Positions 5,295 to 5,411 of a stretch of 5,411 bases of DNA are shown here, piece after piece. Each line of letters starts with the position of its first letter. Positions within the stretch are counted from its first letter, which is position 1. The stretch is taken from contig JBAVAR010000163.1 of the NCBI GenBank assembly GCA_049585815.1, positions 1 to 5,411 on the forward strand, read 5' to 3'. The position numbers and the translations under genes are program-made. The notes under the pieces were generated by a model, which was not told where the DNA came from, did not search any database, and was given only the letters and a program-made list of their open reading frames with translations. This DNA comes from DATLSM01 sp049585815. GTDB lineage: Bacteria; Actinomycetota; Thermoleophilia; Solirubrobacterales; 70-9.

Positions 5295-5411
5295 TCACCC
5301 CGCCACCGGGTTAAGCGGCGACCCCGGCGCCAGGCTGATCGCCCGCCAGCCGCTGCCTTCGCGCTTTAGGACGAAGTAGCTGGGCACCCCGCCCTGGGGC
5401 TTGAAGATGAC
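5295..5411 (-). CDS. C-terminal end of an unrecognised protein (partial, 5' end outside window)
   Basis: On the complementary strand the frame is open from the window edge for 38 codons to a TGA (5297-5295). The visible end begins VIFKPQGGVPSYFVLKREG, continues SGWRAISLAPGSPL and finishes NPVAG. The alternating hydrophobic pattern around YFVLKREG and GWRAISL looks like the last two beta strands of a small domain, where a hydrophobic strand, a charged turn with Gly and a W-R strand meet. This would suit an NTF2/SnoaL-like or similar secreted domain, but that is a guess. The gene converges on the anchored-protein gene. Calling it a real gene rests on codon composition, plausible protein texture and the lack of a better reading of this end. 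Confidence 0.6.
   Translation of the reverse strand, partial: VIFKPQGGVPSYFVLKREGSGWRAISLAPGSPLNPVAG

Noticed and set aside
4900..5379. A 159-residue open frame on + running past the anchored-protein gene
   Set aside because: It overlaps the 4532-5086 gene in another frame, is Arg/Gln-rich, lacks a ribosome site and runs antisense into the better-looking minus-strand end at 5295-5411.

Overview
The window is high-GC DNA (stop-poor, GC-rich third positions, many long shadow frames). It most resembles a Thermoleophilia/Solirubrobacterales-type actinobacterium. The lineage call rests on the style of two secreted or anchored proteins (604-1383 and 4532-5086), which match my memory of families seen mainly in that class; no database was consulted. 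No rRNA, tRNA, CRISPR, transposase or phage gene was seen.

Layout, left to right. (1) The end of a SHOCT-domain protein on + (2-127). (2) A short intergenic stretch with a perfect 11-bp GC hairpin (186-211), placed as a shared terminator for convergent genes. (3) A small two-helix DUF378 membrane protein on - (230-463) with a good Shine-Dalgarno sequence. (4) A divergent intergenic region (464-603) with a 13-bp palindrome and a longer-range imperfect inverted repeat. (5) A secreted four-cysteine protein of unknown function on + (604-1383). (6) A regulatory-looking gap (1384-1503) with two inverted repeats and a likely -10 box. (7) A complete MMPL/RND-type exporter of about 1024 residues (about 1504-4578, +). 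(8) A small single-helix anchored protein (4532-5086, +) that overlaps the exporter gene by 47 bases. (9) A convergent gap (5087-5294), then the C-terminal end of an unrecognised protein on - (5295-5411).

The core is the two-gene unit of exporter plus small anchored protein. The exporter has 12 predicted helices, Asp-Tyr pairs in helices 4 and 10 as in MmpL3, and an unusually large second extracytoplasmic domain containing two long tracts of heptads with the pattern L/A-x-x-G-x-x-x. The overlap suggests co-translation, so the downstream protein may be an accessory subunit. It stands where MmpS stands in mycobacteria but does not look like MmpS.

The most useful observation is at the exporter's 5' end. 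The first transmembrane helix is encoded upstream of the first in-frame GTG (1570), but no ATG, GTG or TTG lies in that frame back to the stop at 1477. An ATG at 1490, seven bases after a TAGAAT box (leaderless-promoter spacing), is one frame off and is followed by a run of six G. Either a CTG codon at 1504 is the start, or the G run marks a frameshift, slippage site or sequencing error.
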